DNA of 64,000 bases. Origin: Lachnospiraceae bacterium. GTDB lineage: Bacteria; Bacillota; Clostridia; Lachnospirales; Lachnospiraceae. Shown one piece after another: positions 44,190 through 53,284 of this stretch. Position 1 is the stretch's first letter, and every line of letters begins with the position of its first letter. Under the pieces are notes generated by a model. The model did not search any database and was not told the DNA's origin. It saw only the letters and a program-made list of their open reading frames with translations. Where the stretch lies: contig CABIZF010000016.1 in assembly GCA_902363135.1 (NCBI GenBank), positions 7,309-71,308 on the forward strand, written 5' to 3'. The position numbers were made by a program, and so were the translations under genes.

Positions 44190-44927
44190 ATGAATTGGGT
44201 AGCACCGATTAAAGATGATGAGACACTGGAGAAGTTTAAGGCAAAGCTGCGTGAGATGGACGATAAGTATTATATTATGTTTGAGATCGGCGTCGGGACG
44301 GGGCTTCAGCTCCAGGAGATCCTGAAGTTTAAGAATAAAGATATCCGTGGGAAAGACAGCATTGAGGCATGCATCGGCACGAAAAATATTCGCCGGACAT
44401 TCCAGATCCCGCCGGAGCTCAAGGAGATTATCACCAGATACACAGAGGGAAAGGATCCGGAGGCATATCTTATTTTAGGGCATGCGTCCTCACCGGCTCC
44501 GCTGTCCCGTGAGCAGGCATATCGTGCCTTCAAGAGCGCAGGCAAGAGCATGGGACTGACTTCCATCGGCGCACAGACGATGCGGAAGACTTTTGCGTGG
44601 AGATACTATAAATCCACCGGAGATATTTACTATCTGCAGAATCTTCTGAACCATGCGTCTCCATCCATTACCTACCGCTATATCGGTGAGAAGCCAAACG
44701 TAGAGGTATATCTGAAGAAGATGACGCCGGAAGAGAATGAGCGCAGTCGTTATATGCTCTACAAGAACGGCAATGGTAAGAAACGGATTGAGGCGATTCG
44801 GGAAATGCTCTCTGCGATTGATGCAGAGATGGACAATCCGCTGAACAATGACGCTTACTACGGAAGAGTGGACTGTCTGCTGACGGAGATGGAAGATCTC
44901 GTCGAGAACTTCAATAAGACAAAATAG
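44190..44927 (+). CDS. Tyrosine recombinase-like protein, probably inactive
   Basis: 245 residues, catalytic domain only, plus a C-terminal helix region. The first catalytic Arg is replaced (GTGLQLQEIL instead of TGLRxxEL). The HxxR box reads AQTMRKTFAW, with Gln for His and Arg kept. His and Tyr remain in LLNHASPSITYRYIGE. GGAAGGG lies upstream. It is in host-like DNA with no att or other mobile genes nearby, so it looks domesticated, perhaps as a DNA-binding protein. Confidence 0.8.
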   Translation: MNWVAPIKDDETLEKFKAKLREMDDKYYIMFEIGVGTGLQLQEILKFKNKDIRGKDSIEACIGTKNIRRTFQIPPELKEIITRYTEGKDPEAYLILGHASSPAPLSREQAYRAFKSAGKSMGLTSIGAQTMRKTFAWRYYKSTGDIYYLQNLLNHASPSITYRYIGEKPNVEVYLKKMTPEENERSRYMLYKNGNGKKRIEAIREMLSAIDAEMDNPLNNDAYYGRVDCLLTEMEDLVENFNKTK

Positions 44928-44941
44928 AATGGCATAAAAAA

Positions 44942-44974
44942 GGGAACCGGTGAAATGATCCGGTTCCTTTTTTT
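44942..44974 (+). terminator. Rho-independent terminator
   Basis: GGAACCGG (44943-44950) and CCGGTTCC (44960-44967) with a 9-base loop, followed by seven T. It lies between convergent genes. Confidence 0.9.
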
Positions 44975-44976
44975 AC

Positions 44977-45486
44977 TTACTTACTTTTCTTTTTGCTTTT
45001 CTTTCCTGTCGTAGATTCCTGTTGGAGCTCTTTCTCTGCCTTTGTAAGCTTTGCGCGGAGCTTCTGCATCATGGACTTTTTCTTCGGCGGAGTGTCGAGC
45101 GGTCCGCGCACGCCGCGGACTTCCATAATGTAAATGCCGCTGATGACTGCCTTTATTTCCTTCTTTACCGGGATGGTATCGAAGATCGCAGAATCGGCAA
45201 CGAGCGTCATGATCCTCGGGCCGACCTTTGCCTTTACGATCGGAAGCTTGGACCGACGCATGAGCTTCGGCGTCTGGTCAATCACGATCTGAGGCAGTCC
45301 GGACTGTTTTAGTGGCATGATCTTTTTATCGATAACCAGCATGGAGACGGACTGCTTCGCAGCCTCCATCTGTTCCTGCTGAGCAGCCTGCTTTCGCTGC
45401 ATTTTCCGCCCGACGAAATACAGGACGACAAGGGCAATGACAAGAATGATCAGGATGACAAGCAATACCTTAAAAAACGTAGACAT
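44977..45486 (-). CDS. Membrane-anchored hypothetical protein
   Basis: 169 residues from the ATG at 45486 (GGGAGGG upstream). One N-terminal helix (FFKVLLVILIILVIALVVLY), a coiled-coil stretch rich in Gln, a compact domain (about 50-125; LPIVKAKVGPRIMTLVADSA) and a Lys-rich tail (KKSKKKSK). No family recognised. Probably faces the cytoplasm after a single anchor. Confidence 0.65.
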   Translation of the reverse strand: MSTFFKVLLVILIILVIALVVLYFVGRKMQRKQAAQQEQMEAAKQSVSMLVIDKKIMPLKQSGLPQIVIDQTPKLMRRSKLPIVKAKVGPRIMTLVADSAIFDTIPVKKEIKAVISGIYIMEVRGVRGPLDTPPKKKSMMQKLRAKLTKAEKELQQESTTGKKSKKKSK

Positions 45487-45763
45487 ATGTACCCTCCCAC
45501 AAACAGAATTCATCCCATATTTTAGCATTGAATGAAAGAAAGTGCAACCAGAAAATCAGCGCCTGTAATTGTGGAAAAACGGTGTCCTTTTTCTTAAAAA
45601 TAAAGAATGCCTCGCCATATCTGGGAAAAGTATGGTATACTGGTTGATGTTTATGAGTAAAATCGTCTGAAATGTCTGTGCTGCCGTTTGCCTGGCAGCA
45701 GAAGGGCTTCTGCTTTACGGTGAAAGAAAGTGCAGACAGGGGGACAGAAGGAGTGAATATAAT

Positions 45764-47074
45764 ATGAGAAGAAAGAATTTAATGACTGCGTTGTTGTGTG
45801 CGGCAGTCGTGGCAGCATCTACCGTGATGGCGCCGGGAGTTGTGATGGCAGAAGAGACCGAGGCTGTTACCGAGGCTGTTACAGAGGCACCCACAGAGGC
45901 GGCGACGGAAGCAGATACCGAAGCGTTGACCGAGGCATCCACCGAAGAGGCACTGGAGCTCGCAGAGCGTCCGGATTATAAGGCACTGGATTATGTGGAG
46001 CTGGGCGAGTACAAGGGTCTGACGGTAGAGGTAGAGCCGACGGCCGTAAGCGACGATGAGGTGCTCAAGCAGATCCGCGCAAATGCGGGCAGCGATATCC
46101 TCGAGGAGGTGACCGAAGGTACCGTCGAGGAAGGAGATACCGCAAATATTGATTATGAAGGAAAGCTGGACGGCGAGGCATTTGAAGGCGGTACGGCAAA
46201 GGATACGGATCTGGAGATCGGTTCCGGTACATTTATTCCGGGCTTCGAGGATGGACTGGTAGGTGTCAAGATCGGGGATACGGTCGATCTTCCGCTGACC
46301 TTCCCGGAAAATTATACAGAAGAGCTGGCAGGAAAGGATGTAGTCTTTACCGTCACGGTCAATTCCGTAAAGCGGATGCCGGAGCTTACCGATGATCTCG
46401 TAAATCAGATCACTGACGGTGAGTACACGGATGTGGCTTCCTATAAAGAGAGCGTCCGCAAGGATCTGGAGGATGCCAAGGCAGCATCCCGCCCGAGCGA
46501 GATCAACAACAGCCTGCTCACTCAGATCGCAGCGACGTCTACGATTAAGGAATATCCGCAGGAGCTTGTGGACTATGCGGCGAATAATATGAAGAATTAC
46601 TACAAGCAGCAGGCCGAGAGCAGCAGCATGGAGTTCGCAGACTTCCTGAGCACATATTTTAGCATGGATGAGGATACCTTCAATGAGCAGGTTGACCTGG
46701 TCGTAAAGCAGAACCTGCGTGCGGAGCTGTATCTGAAGGCGATCGCAGAGGCAGAAGATATCGAGCTGACGGATGAGGAATACGAAGCAAAATGCGAGGA
46801 GTACGCAGAGAATTACGGCTACGATTCTGTAGAGAAATTTAAATCCGCATATACCGAGAATGAGATTCGGTTAAGTGCACTGGAGGATAAGGTGCTGGAG
46901 TTCTTAAGCGATAATGCGACCGTTGTGGAGAAGAGTGAAGATGAGACCGAGGCTTCCAGTGAGGCAGAGGCATCTACCGAGGCGACATCCGAGGACGGTA
47001 CCGAGTCTGCTGCCGAGACGGAGACAGAGGCAGCTACGGAAGTGGCTACAGAGGCTGCGACAGACGCAGAGTAA
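45764..47074 (+). CDS. Secreted trigger-factor-like peptidyl-prolyl isomerase
   Basis: 436 residues. A signal peptide ends at VVMAEE. TEA-rich repeats follow (about 31-65). The FKBP domain (about 120-205; GDTANIDYEGKLDGEAFEGG, then GTFIPGFEDGLVGVKIGD) and a trigger-factor C-terminal helical domain (about 210-390) come next, then a second TEA-rich tail. The ribosome-binding part of trigger factor is missing. It probably folds proteins outside the membrane, with the acidic Thr-rich ends acting as spacers in the wall. Confidence 0.88.
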   Translation: MRRKNLMTALLCAAVVAASTVMAPGVVMAEETEAVTEAVTEAPTEAATEADTEALTEASTEEALELAERPDYKALDYVELGEYKGLTVEVEPTAVSDDEVLKQIRANAGSDILEEVTEGTVEEGDTANIDYEGKLDGEAFEGGTAKDTDLEIGSGTFIPGFEDGLVGVKIGDTVDLPLTFPENYTEELAGKDVVFTVTVNSVKRMPELTDDLVNQITDGEYTDVASYKESVRKDLEDAKAASRPSEINNSLLTQIAATSTIKEYPQELVDYAANNMKNYYKQQAESSSMEFADFLSTYFSMDEDTFNEQVDLVVKQNLRAELYLKAIAEAEDIELTDEEYEAKCEEYAENYGYDSVEKFKSAYTENEIRLSALEDKVLEFLSDNATVVEKSEDETEASSEAEASTEATSEDGTESAAETETEAATEVATEAATDAE

Positions 47075-47169
47075 TAAGCAGATTAAGAAATAACGAAAGA
47101 CAGAGGGTACTGCGGATAGCGGCACCCTCTCGTATATTAAGATAGATTGAGAGAAGGGAGCGGTGATTC

Positions 47170-48060
47170 ATGAAGAAGGCGGGAATGATCTTGGAGGGCG
47201 GCGGCCAGAGAGGCATTTTCACGAGCGGTGTGCTGGATTATCTGATGGAAAAGAAGGTACAGGTGCCATATGTTCTTGGCGTGTCAGCGGGCGCGTGCAA
47301 TGCCGTGGACTATGTGTCGAATCAGATTCTGCGCACGAAGGAGTGCATGCTCGACGCACAGCTGGATAATGAGTTGTATGGTATCCGGACGATGGTGGAG
47401 ACGAAGCATTTTATGAATATGGATCTGATCTTCGATGAATTTCCGAATCATCTGTATCCGTTCGATTATGAGGCTTATGTGAAATCACCGACGCGCTGTC
47501 TGCTGGTGACGACGAACTGCCTGAACGGAAAGGCGGAATATCTGGAAGAGTATCGGAGCCGCGAGAAAATGATGCAGATATGCCGGGCTTCTTCGAGCCT
47601 GCCGTTTGGTGCGCCGATGGTAAAGATCGACGGTGTGCCGATGCTGGATGGCGGAATCGCAGACTCCATTCCGGTACGCAAAGCGATCGCGGACGGATTT
47701 GACCACAATATTGTCATCCTGACGCGGCATAAGGGTTACTATAAGGAAGAGCGTACCGATGCGACGATCCGGATAGCAAAGCTATATTATCACCGTTATC
47801 CGATGCTCGTAAAGGCACTGTCCCAGCGGGCACATGTCTACAACCGGACCTTAGATCTGCTGGACCGCCTGGAACAGAAAGGAATGGTCTTTGTCATCCG
47901 TCCGACGGCGCCGTGCGTGAGCCGGACGGAGCGGGATCTGGAAAAGCTGGAGGATTTTTACTGGCATGGCTATGAGGAGGCCAAGCGGCTCTATCCGCAG
48001 CTGCATGCATGGCTGGAGCAGCGGGAGGAATGTGTCAGCCGCAAGCGTCTGCTGCGGTAA
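47170..48060 (+). CDS. Patatin-like phospholipase
   Basis: 296 residues. GGGQRGIFTSG forms the oxyanion loop, GVSAGACNA the GxSxG nucleophile motif (Ser about 44), and DGGIADSIP the DGG catalytic Asp motif. GAGAAGGGAG precedes ATG. Cytoplasmic lipid acyl hydrolase; substrate unknown. Confidence 0.92.
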   Translation: MKKAGMILEGGGQRGIFTSGVLDYLMEKKVQVPYVLGVSAGACNAVDYVSNQILRTKECMLDAQLDNELYGIRTMVETKHFMNMDLIFDEFPNHLYPFDYEAYVKSPTRCLLVTTNCLNGKAEYLEEYRSREKMMQICRASSSLPFGAPMVKIDGVPMLDGGIADSIPVRKAIADGFDHNIVILTRHKGYYKEERTDATIRIAKLYYHRYPMLVKALSQRAHVYNRTLDLLDRLEQKGMVFVIRPTAPCVSRTERDLEKLEDFYWHGYEEAKRLYPQLHAWLEQREECVSRKRLLR

Positions 48061-48229
48061 GGATAAAAAGAATGCTGAAAATGCAAGGATTCTGGTTGCG
48101 GAAAAAGGGTATCTGTGCTACCATGAAGTTGGTGACAAAAAAGTGTGTGATGAGCAAAACAATGCGTCAGACATCCGTAAGGGTGCTGGCGCATTGTTTG
48201 CGGCTATGGAAGGAATGGGGGCGGGGAGT

Positions 48230-49597
48230 ATGAATAATACACAGTCCAAGACGCTTCTGACAGAAGGAAGCATATGGAGAAAAATGGTGGCATTTGCGTT
48301 GCCGCTTTTTTTCGGAAATCTTTTTCAGCAGCTCTATAATACGGCAGATTCTCTGATCGTCGGGAATTTCCTAGGGAGCAATGCCCTGGCGGCGGTGAGC
48401 TCGTCCGGCAGCCTGATTTTTCTGCTTGTTGGATTTTTTAATGGAATTGCGATGGGAGCGGGCGTTGTCATCGCGCGCTATTATGGAGCGAGGGAGATCA
48501 ATGAGCTGCAAAAAGCGATCCATACGACAGTCGTGTTCGGGATTTTGTGTGGCCTTGTGCTGATGACAGCCGGACTCATACTGGCACCGCAGATCCTCAT
48601 CTGGATGAGGACGCCAAAGGAAGTATTGCCGGAGTCTACTGCATATTTCCGGGTGTATTTTATCGGCTCACTGGCATTTGTACTCTACAATAATTTTGTC
48701 GGTATCCTGCAGTCAGTCGGGGACAGCCGACACCCGCTGTATTATCTGATCTTTTCCTCGGCGGTCAATATCGTGCTGGATCTTCTGTTTGTCGGTGTGC
48801 TGCATTTTGGCGTGGCTTCGGCTGCGGCTGCGACTGTGATTTCTCAGTTTGTAAGCGCAGCGCTCTGCCTGTATCGCCTCATGTATAAGAGCCCGGACGA
48901 TTACCGGATCTCTTTTGGCCGCCTGCAGCTGAATCCGTTCATGCTGAAGCAGATCGTAAAGAACGGCCTTCCGGCGGGCATTCAGAATTCCGTGATCTCG
49001 ATTGCAAATGTGTTCGTACAGTCGAATATCAACAGCTTCGGAAAGATCGCGATGGCGGGCTGTGGCTCGTATTCGAAGATTGAGGGCTTTGGATTTTTGC
49101 CGATCACCTGTTTCTCAATGGCGGTGACGACGTTTATCAGCCAGAACCTTGGCGCGCGTCAATATGACCGCGTAAAACGGGGCGCGCGGTTTGGAATTCT
49201 CTGTGGGGTATCTCTGGCAGAGCTTGTCGGGATCACCCTGTATCTGGCGGCACCGCAGCTCATCGGTTTGTTCGACCGGAATCCGGAGGTCATCGCCTAT
49301 GGTGTGCGGCAGGCAAGAACGATCACGCTGTTCTATTTCCTGCTGGCTTATTCTCATATGATGGCGGGAATTATGCGCGGAGCCGGAAAGGCAACGGTTC
49401 CGATGCTCGTAATGCTAATCTGCTGGTGTCTGATCCGAGTGACCTATATTACGATCGCAGTGCGGATTTATCCGGTGATTGACGTGATTTTCTGGGCTTA
49501 TCCGCTGACGTGGTCCCTGAGCAGCCTTCTGTTTACGGTTTATTACCGGAAGGTCGACTGGATACATCAGCAGGCGGATCGCTCACTGCGTGCATGA
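48230..49597 (+). CDS. MATE-family efflux transporter
   Basis: 455 residues, about 12 membrane helices. The start (KMVAFALPLFFGNLFQQLYN, then ADSLIVGNFLGSNALAAVSS) is typical of the family. ATG at 48230 was chosen behind GGGGGCGGGG; the open frame to the left overlaps the patatin gene without an RBS. Exports drugs or metabolites with Na+ or H+. Convergent with a TetR gene that may control it. Confidence 0.9.
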   Translation: MNNTQSKTLLTEGSIWRKMVAFALPLFFGNLFQQLYNTADSLIVGNFLGSNALAAVSSSGSLIFLLVGFFNGIAMGAGVVIARYYGAREINELQKAIHTTVVFGILCGLVLMTAGLILAPQILIWMRTPKEVLPESTAYFRVYFIGSLAFVLYNNFVGILQSVGDSRHPLYYLIFSSAVNIVLDLLFVGVLHFGVASAAAATVISQFVSAALCLYRLMYKSPDDYRISFGRLQLNPFMLKQIVKNGLPAGIQNSVISIANVFVQSNINSFGKIAMAGCGSYSKIEGFGFLPITCFSMAVTTFISQNLGARQYDRVKRGARFGILCGVSLAELVGITLYLAAPQLIGLFDRNPEVIAYGVRQARTITLFYFLLAYSHMMAGIMRGAGKATVPMLVMLICWCLIRVTYITIAVRIYPVIDVIFWAYPLTWSLSSLLFTVYYRKVDWIHQQADRSLRA

Positions 49598-49649
49598 GCA
49601 GCCTGCAAAAACGGATTGCGAATGTTCACTTTACTGTGACAGGAACGGA

Positions 49650-50153
49650 TCAGATCATTTTCCGGAAGAGCTGCGTCATCTCATCAGGCGTCTCGTGGAA
49701 TTCACGTTTGTACCATTCATCGAGCAGACCGAACAGTCCATATGAGTAAAATCGCGCCGCGTATGCTTCGAGTGTACTTTTACTTTGCTGGGAGATCATA
49801 ATCTGATAAAAGGCACTGTAGACCGCAGACTGTGCACCGGCCTGATAAATAGTTGTGAGCAGTTCGCGGATCTGATAGGTAAATTTAAAAAAATCGTGCG
49901 CATTTTCCAGAGTATAATGCTGGGAGATCTGCGGCTGCACAGCCGTATAGCGCAGCCAGAGCTGTACAAGCTTGAAGGTCAGTGCGTCATTTTTTGTTTC
50001 AAAGTGGCGGAACCACGTCGAGCGGTTGACGCCGGCTGCTGCTGCGATCTCATTGACCGTGATCCTGGAAAATTCTTTCTGAGGCATGAGCTGAATAAGC
50101 GCATCTGCCATACATTCTTTTAAAAACCCGGAGGCTCTTGCGTTACTTCCCAT
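49650..50153 (-). CDS. TetR-family regulator
   Basis: 167 residues from the ATG at 50153 (GGAAAGGAG upstream). The helix-turn-helix is at about 30-55 (ITVNEIAAAAGVNRSTWFRH). The C-terminal part matches the TetR_C type found in DhaS-like regulators. Divergent from degV; palindromes in the gap are its likely operators. A short trace of the mosaic repeat (GGATTGCGAATGTTCACTTTA) lies between it and the MATE gene. Confidence 0.85.
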   Translation of the reverse strand: MGSNARASGFLKECMADALIQLMPQKEFSRITVNEIAAAAGVNRSTWFRHFETKNDALTFKLVQLWLRYTAVQPQISQHYTLENAHDFFKFTYQIRELLTTIYQAGAQSAVYSAFYQIMISQQSKSTLEAYAARFYSYGLFGLLDEWYKREFHETPDEMTQLFRKMI

Positions 50154-50203
50154 GGGGACTCCTTTCCTGATTCCTGCAGGCAACAGTTGAAAAAGTGCTC
50201 GCT

Positions 50204-50302
50204 GCGACTTTTAACTGAAAAAGTCGCAAATTGCCCTGAGCGGCTTGTTTTTTTTTGAATGATCTTCTATAATACTGCTTTAAAACTGCAACTTTTGTTG
50301 CA
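50204..50302. promoter_or_regulatory. degV promoter with two palindromes
   Basis: TGCGACTTTT and AAAAGTCGCA are perfect 10-base arms (50204-50228). TTGTTT (50245) and TATAAT (50268-50273), 17 bases apart, form a promoter toward degV. TGCAAC-TTTT-GTTGCA (50287-50302) lies just after it. The palindromes are good candidates for TetR binding. Confidence 0.55.
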
Positions 50303-50379
50303 TAGAGCGTAATTCGATGAATGAACTGACATTAGTTGTACCGTAAAAATCGAAAAAAGTCAATAAGACAGGAGATAAA

Positions 50380-51228
50380 ATGAGTATACGAATTTTTACA
50401 GATTCCGCATCAGATATCACACGGGCCGAGCTGGAAGAGCTGCAGGCCGAGCTGATCGCGATGCCACTGCAGTGCGGAGAGGAAACCTATGTGGATGATA
50501 AGACGACGCCGGTGGAGATATTCTGGCAGATGCTGCTGGATGGCGTAAATATCAAGACGTCTCTGCCTTCGCCGGATACGTTCGTGCAGAAATTTAAGGC
50601 AGCAAAGGAGGCGGGCGATGAGGTGATCTGTATCCTGATCGCATCAAAGCTTTCCGGGACGTATCAGGGGGCAATGCTGGCAAAACAGATCGTGGACTAC
50701 GATGGCATCCATGTGATTGATGCGGGACATGCAGCGGCATCCGTTGCGGAAAAAATGCTTGTGATCGCAGCGTGCCGCATGCGGGATCAGGGGTGTACAG
50801 CGGAGGAGATCGCGCGAAGGCTGGAACAGCTGCGAGGCAGCGTGCGGCTGATTGCCTGTCTGGATACACTGGAGTATCTGGCGCGCGGAGGACGGCTTCC
50901 GGCGGCAGTGGCGAGTATCGGGACGAAGCTGCAGCTGAAGCCGATCATCGTCTTTGGAGAGAATGGAGAGATTCAGGTTGTAAAGAAATGCATGGGCAGT
51001 AAGCGGGCCATGCGGGACATGACTGAGATGGTGACGGAGTGCAGGATCAATCCGGAATATCCGGTGATCCCGATCTTTGCACAGAACGATAGGAACTGTC
51101 AGGAGTATGTGGCCTCTTTGAAAAATGCCGGCTGTGTAGGCGCGATGCAGGTGCCGCAGGGAATCGGGGCGACGATCGGAAGCTATATCGGACCGGGTGG
51201 ATACGGGATCGTATTTGTGGAAAAGTGA
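50380..51228 (+). CDS. DegV-family fatty-acid-binding protein
   Basis: 282 residues. Starts IRIFTDSASDITRAELEE and has KTSLPSPDTFVQKF, SKLSGTYQGA and LDTLEYLARGGRLP, all DegV hallmarks. DegV/FakB proteins hold a fatty acid for phosphorylation by FakA; no fakA is in this window. ACAGGAGA precedes ATG. Confidence 0.92.
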   Translation: MSIRIFTDSASDITRAELEELQAELIAMPLQCGEETYVDDKTTPVEIFWQMLLDGVNIKTSLPSPDTFVQKFKAAKEAGDEVICILIASKLSGTYQGAMLAKQIVDYDGIHVIDAGHAAASVAEKMLVIAACRMRDQGCTAEEIARRLEQLRGSVRLIACLDTLEYLARGGRLPAAVASIGTKLQLKPIIVFGENGEIQVVKKCMGSKRAMRDMTEMVTECRINPEYPVIPIFAQNDRNCQEYVASLKNAGCVGAMQVPQGIGATIGSYIGPGGYGIVFVEK

Positions 51229-51236
51229 GCGGTCGA

Positions 51237-51289
51237 TTGTTAACTTAAAATAAAAACAGGTTGACAATCGGATGTGATACGTTTATACT
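51237..51289 (+). promoter_or_regulatory. BirA operator overlapping the bioY promoter
   Basis: TTGTTAAC (51237-51244), 15 bases, then GTTGACAA (51260-51267) match the Firmicutes BirA box, with one mismatch between the arms. The right arm contains the -35 TTGACA (51261-51266); TATACT (51284-51289) follows after 17 bases. Biotin-bound BirA would therefore shut off bioY. Confidence 0.85.
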
Positions 51290-51439
51290 GGGCAGGAGTC
51301 GTGTACAGCGCTCCTGTCCAATTTTGTCTGACATGCTTATGATGTGGCCCTTGAAGGAACGCTGTGCTGCGAGCTTTGTATATGTGTACGGAAGAATCAG
51401 TACATTCGTGCAAATTTCTATGGAAAGAGGAGAACAAAA

Positions 51440-52006
51440 ATGAGTGACATTGCAGCAAAATCAAAGGCGTCGTCCTTTCGTGTTTCACAGATCGCGATGA
51501 TCGGCGTGGTGACGGCAGTGACCTGTGTTCTTGGGCCGCTGGCATTACCGATCGGACCGGTACCGATCTCACTGACAAATCTGGTCATCTATTTTTCCCT
51601 GTATGTGCTGGGGATGAAAAATGCGACGATCAGCTATCTGGTTTATCTTCTGCTCGGATTGTTCCTTCCGGTATTTTCCGGTGGGGCAGGAGGACCTGGC
51701 AAGCTGTTCGGACCGACAGGAGGCTATCTCTTTGGGTTTATCCCTATGGCGATTCTGAGCGGTATTGTGATCGACCGGTACATGGATCAGAGGGTACGTT
51801 GTTTTCTTGCACTGGTTGTCGGCACGGCGATCTGCTATGGTTTTGGAACCGCATGGCTGGCCTATCAGGCACATATGACCTTTGCAGCGGCACTGGCAGC
51901 AGGCGTAATTCCGTTTATCATCGGAGACCTGATTAAGATCGTGCTCGCGGTTGTGATCGGACCGCAGATACGCAAGCGTCTGGCAAAGGCGGGCGTGTAC
52001 GCGTAG
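51440..52006 (+). CDS. bioY: Biotin transporter substrate-binding membrane protein BioY
   Basis: 188 residues from the ATG at 51440 (AAGAGGAG upstream). Six helices; family motifs LALPIGPVPISLTNLVIY and GGAGGPGKLFGPTGGYLFGF. S component of an ECF transporter; the shared energising module is elsewhere. Control by the BirA site upstream supports biotin as substrate. Confidence 0.93.
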   Translation: MSDIAAKSKASSFRVSQIAMIGVVTAVTCVLGPLALPIGPVPISLTNLVIYFSLYVLGMKNATISYLVYLLLGLFLPVFSGGAGGPGKLFGPTGGYLFGFIPMAILSGIVIDRYMDQRVRCFLALVVGTAICYGFGTAWLAYQAHMTFAAALAAGVIPFIIGDLIKIVLAVVIGPQIRKRLAKAGVYA

Positions 52007-52022
52007 GAGCAGAAGAAAGATT

Positions 52023-52213
52023 TTGAACGCAGATAAGCATTCCCCCGCTTCAAGTGCGCGGAGCACTAAGCGGCGGGTGAGGGGGGATGCTTATGTCAGT
52101 GGGAGTTGAAAGCTACCACTGACAGATCGCGAAGCGACTGCGTTCATGAGCAAGTAGCGAAGCTAGGCCCTGTCAGCAGAGCTGCAGGGATGGATTGCGA
52201 ATGTCCGCTTTAT
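52023..52213 (+). repeat. Mosaic intergenic repeat, long copy B
   Basis: About 190 bp, almost the same as 3155-3339, with small changes (TGAG inserted in the GCGGCGGG arm, CTCC to CTAC). It ends just before a terminator. Confidence 0.85.
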
Positions 52214-52217
52214 TAAG

Positions 52218-52271
52218 AAAGACTTTGAATTCTCAGAATAGAGATATCTGAGGAATTTGAAGTCTTTTTTT
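52218..52271 (+). terminator. Terminator after bioY and the repeat
   Basis: AAAGACTT, AATT and CAGA pair with TCTG, AATT and AAGTCTTT, followed by seven T, an almost perfect long stem. Confidence 0.85.
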
Positions 52272-52418
52272 AACTGATAAGCTGCGAAGCAGCATCCGGT
52301 TATAACATATCATAAGGAGGGGCCCGCATGCGGGAAGATTCCTTGTGATCCTGCAAGTAGCGAAGCTAGGCCCTGTCAGCAGAGCAGCAGGGATGGATTG
52401 CGAATATCCGCTTTACCG
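52272..52418 (+). repeat. Partial mosaic repeats
   Basis: CTGATAAGCTGCGAAGCAGC and ATCCGGTTATAA (52276-52306) are fragments of one module; GCAAGTAGCGAAGCTAGG to GAATATCCGCTTTAC (52352-52417) is the 3' module. The gap 52007-52513 otherwise holds only the terminator and upstream AT-rich sequence of the next gene. Confidence 0.65.
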
Positions 52419-52513
52419 AGAATTTACTTGCAATTATACCGGAATTGTATATAATAAGACCTGTTCGGTAATTTTAAATAAAAAGTTTAGTATATAGAAA
52501 CGGAGGTGCGGTT

Positions 52514-53047
52514 TTGGATATCGGAAAGAAGCTGAAGGAGCTCCGGCTGCAGAACGATCTGACGTTGGGGGATCTGGCGTCCCGCAGTGAGCTCACGAAG
52601 GGCTTTTTGTCACAGGTCGAACGCAATCTGACGATGCCGAGCATCGCGACGCTGGAGGATATACTGGAGGCTCTGGGGACGAATTTGTCCGAGTTCTTCC
52701 ATGAGGAGCCGGAGAACCAGATCGTGTTTTCAACGCAGGATTTTTTTGTGGATGAGCAGGAGGACTACAGCATTGAGTGGGTGATCCCGAACGCACAAAA
52801 GAACAAGATGGAGCCGATTCTGCTGACGCTTCATCCACATAAGCGCAGCCAGGAAATGGAGTCGCATCACGGAGAAGAGTTTGGCTACGTTCTGAAGGGG
52901 ACTGTGACGCTGGTGCGGGGCAGTAAAAAGTACCGGTTGAAAGCGCATGAGACCTTTTATCTGGATGGCTCGCGCGGTCATTATCTATACAACAGCGGCA
53001 GCAGCGACGCCAAGATCCTCTGGATCACGACACCGCCGATGTTTTGA
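52514..53047 (+). CDS. XRE-cupin regulator of polyamine uptake
   Basis: 177 residues from TTG (CGGAGGTGCG upstream). The helix-turn-helix is at about 17-45 (LGDLASRSELTKGFLSQVER) and the cupin domain at about 105-170 (HHGEEFGYVLKGTVTLVRGS). The order XRE-cupin, potA, potB, potCD is common in Clostridia, and the cupin probably senses polyamine. Confidence 0.85.
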   Translation: MDIGKKLKELRLQNDLTLGDLASRSELTKGFLSQVERNLTMPSIATLEDILEALGTNLSEFFHEEPENQIVFSTQDFFVDEQEDYSIEWVIPNAQKNKMEPILLTLHPHKRSQEMESHHGEEFGYVLKGTVTLVRGSKKYRLKAHETFYLDGSRGHYLYNSGSSDAKILWITTPPMF

Positions 53048-53246
53048 ACCGAATCAAGCAAGGAACTTGCTTGTATCAGGAGTGGTGCAAGCCACTCCTG
53101 ATAAGCTGCGGAGCAGCTATTCGGTTCATGAGCAAGTAGCGAAGCGGATTGCGAATGTCTGCATAAGGCCAGCCAGAATCCAGCAAGTAGCGAAGTTAGG
53201 CCCTGTCAGCAGAGCTGCAGGGATGGATTGCGAATGTCCGCTTATG
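53048..53246 (+). repeat. Mosaic intergenic repeat, composite copy
   Basis: Joins ACCGAATCAAGCAAGGAAC, the stem AGGAGTGGTGCAAGCCACTCCT, AAGCTGCGGAGCAGCTATTCGG, GAGCAAGTAGCGAAGCGG and a second 3' module (GCAAGTAGCGAAGTTAGG to GAATGTCCGCTTA). It lies between the regulator and potA in the same operon. Confidence 0.8.
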
Positions 53247-53284
53247 GCCTGCCAGGAGTATGATACACGGAAGGAGAAAAAGTA

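Noticed and set aside
47966..48229. N-terminal extension of the MATE gene
   Set aside because: It overlaps the patatin gene, has no RBS, and the extra residues do not look like transporter sequence.
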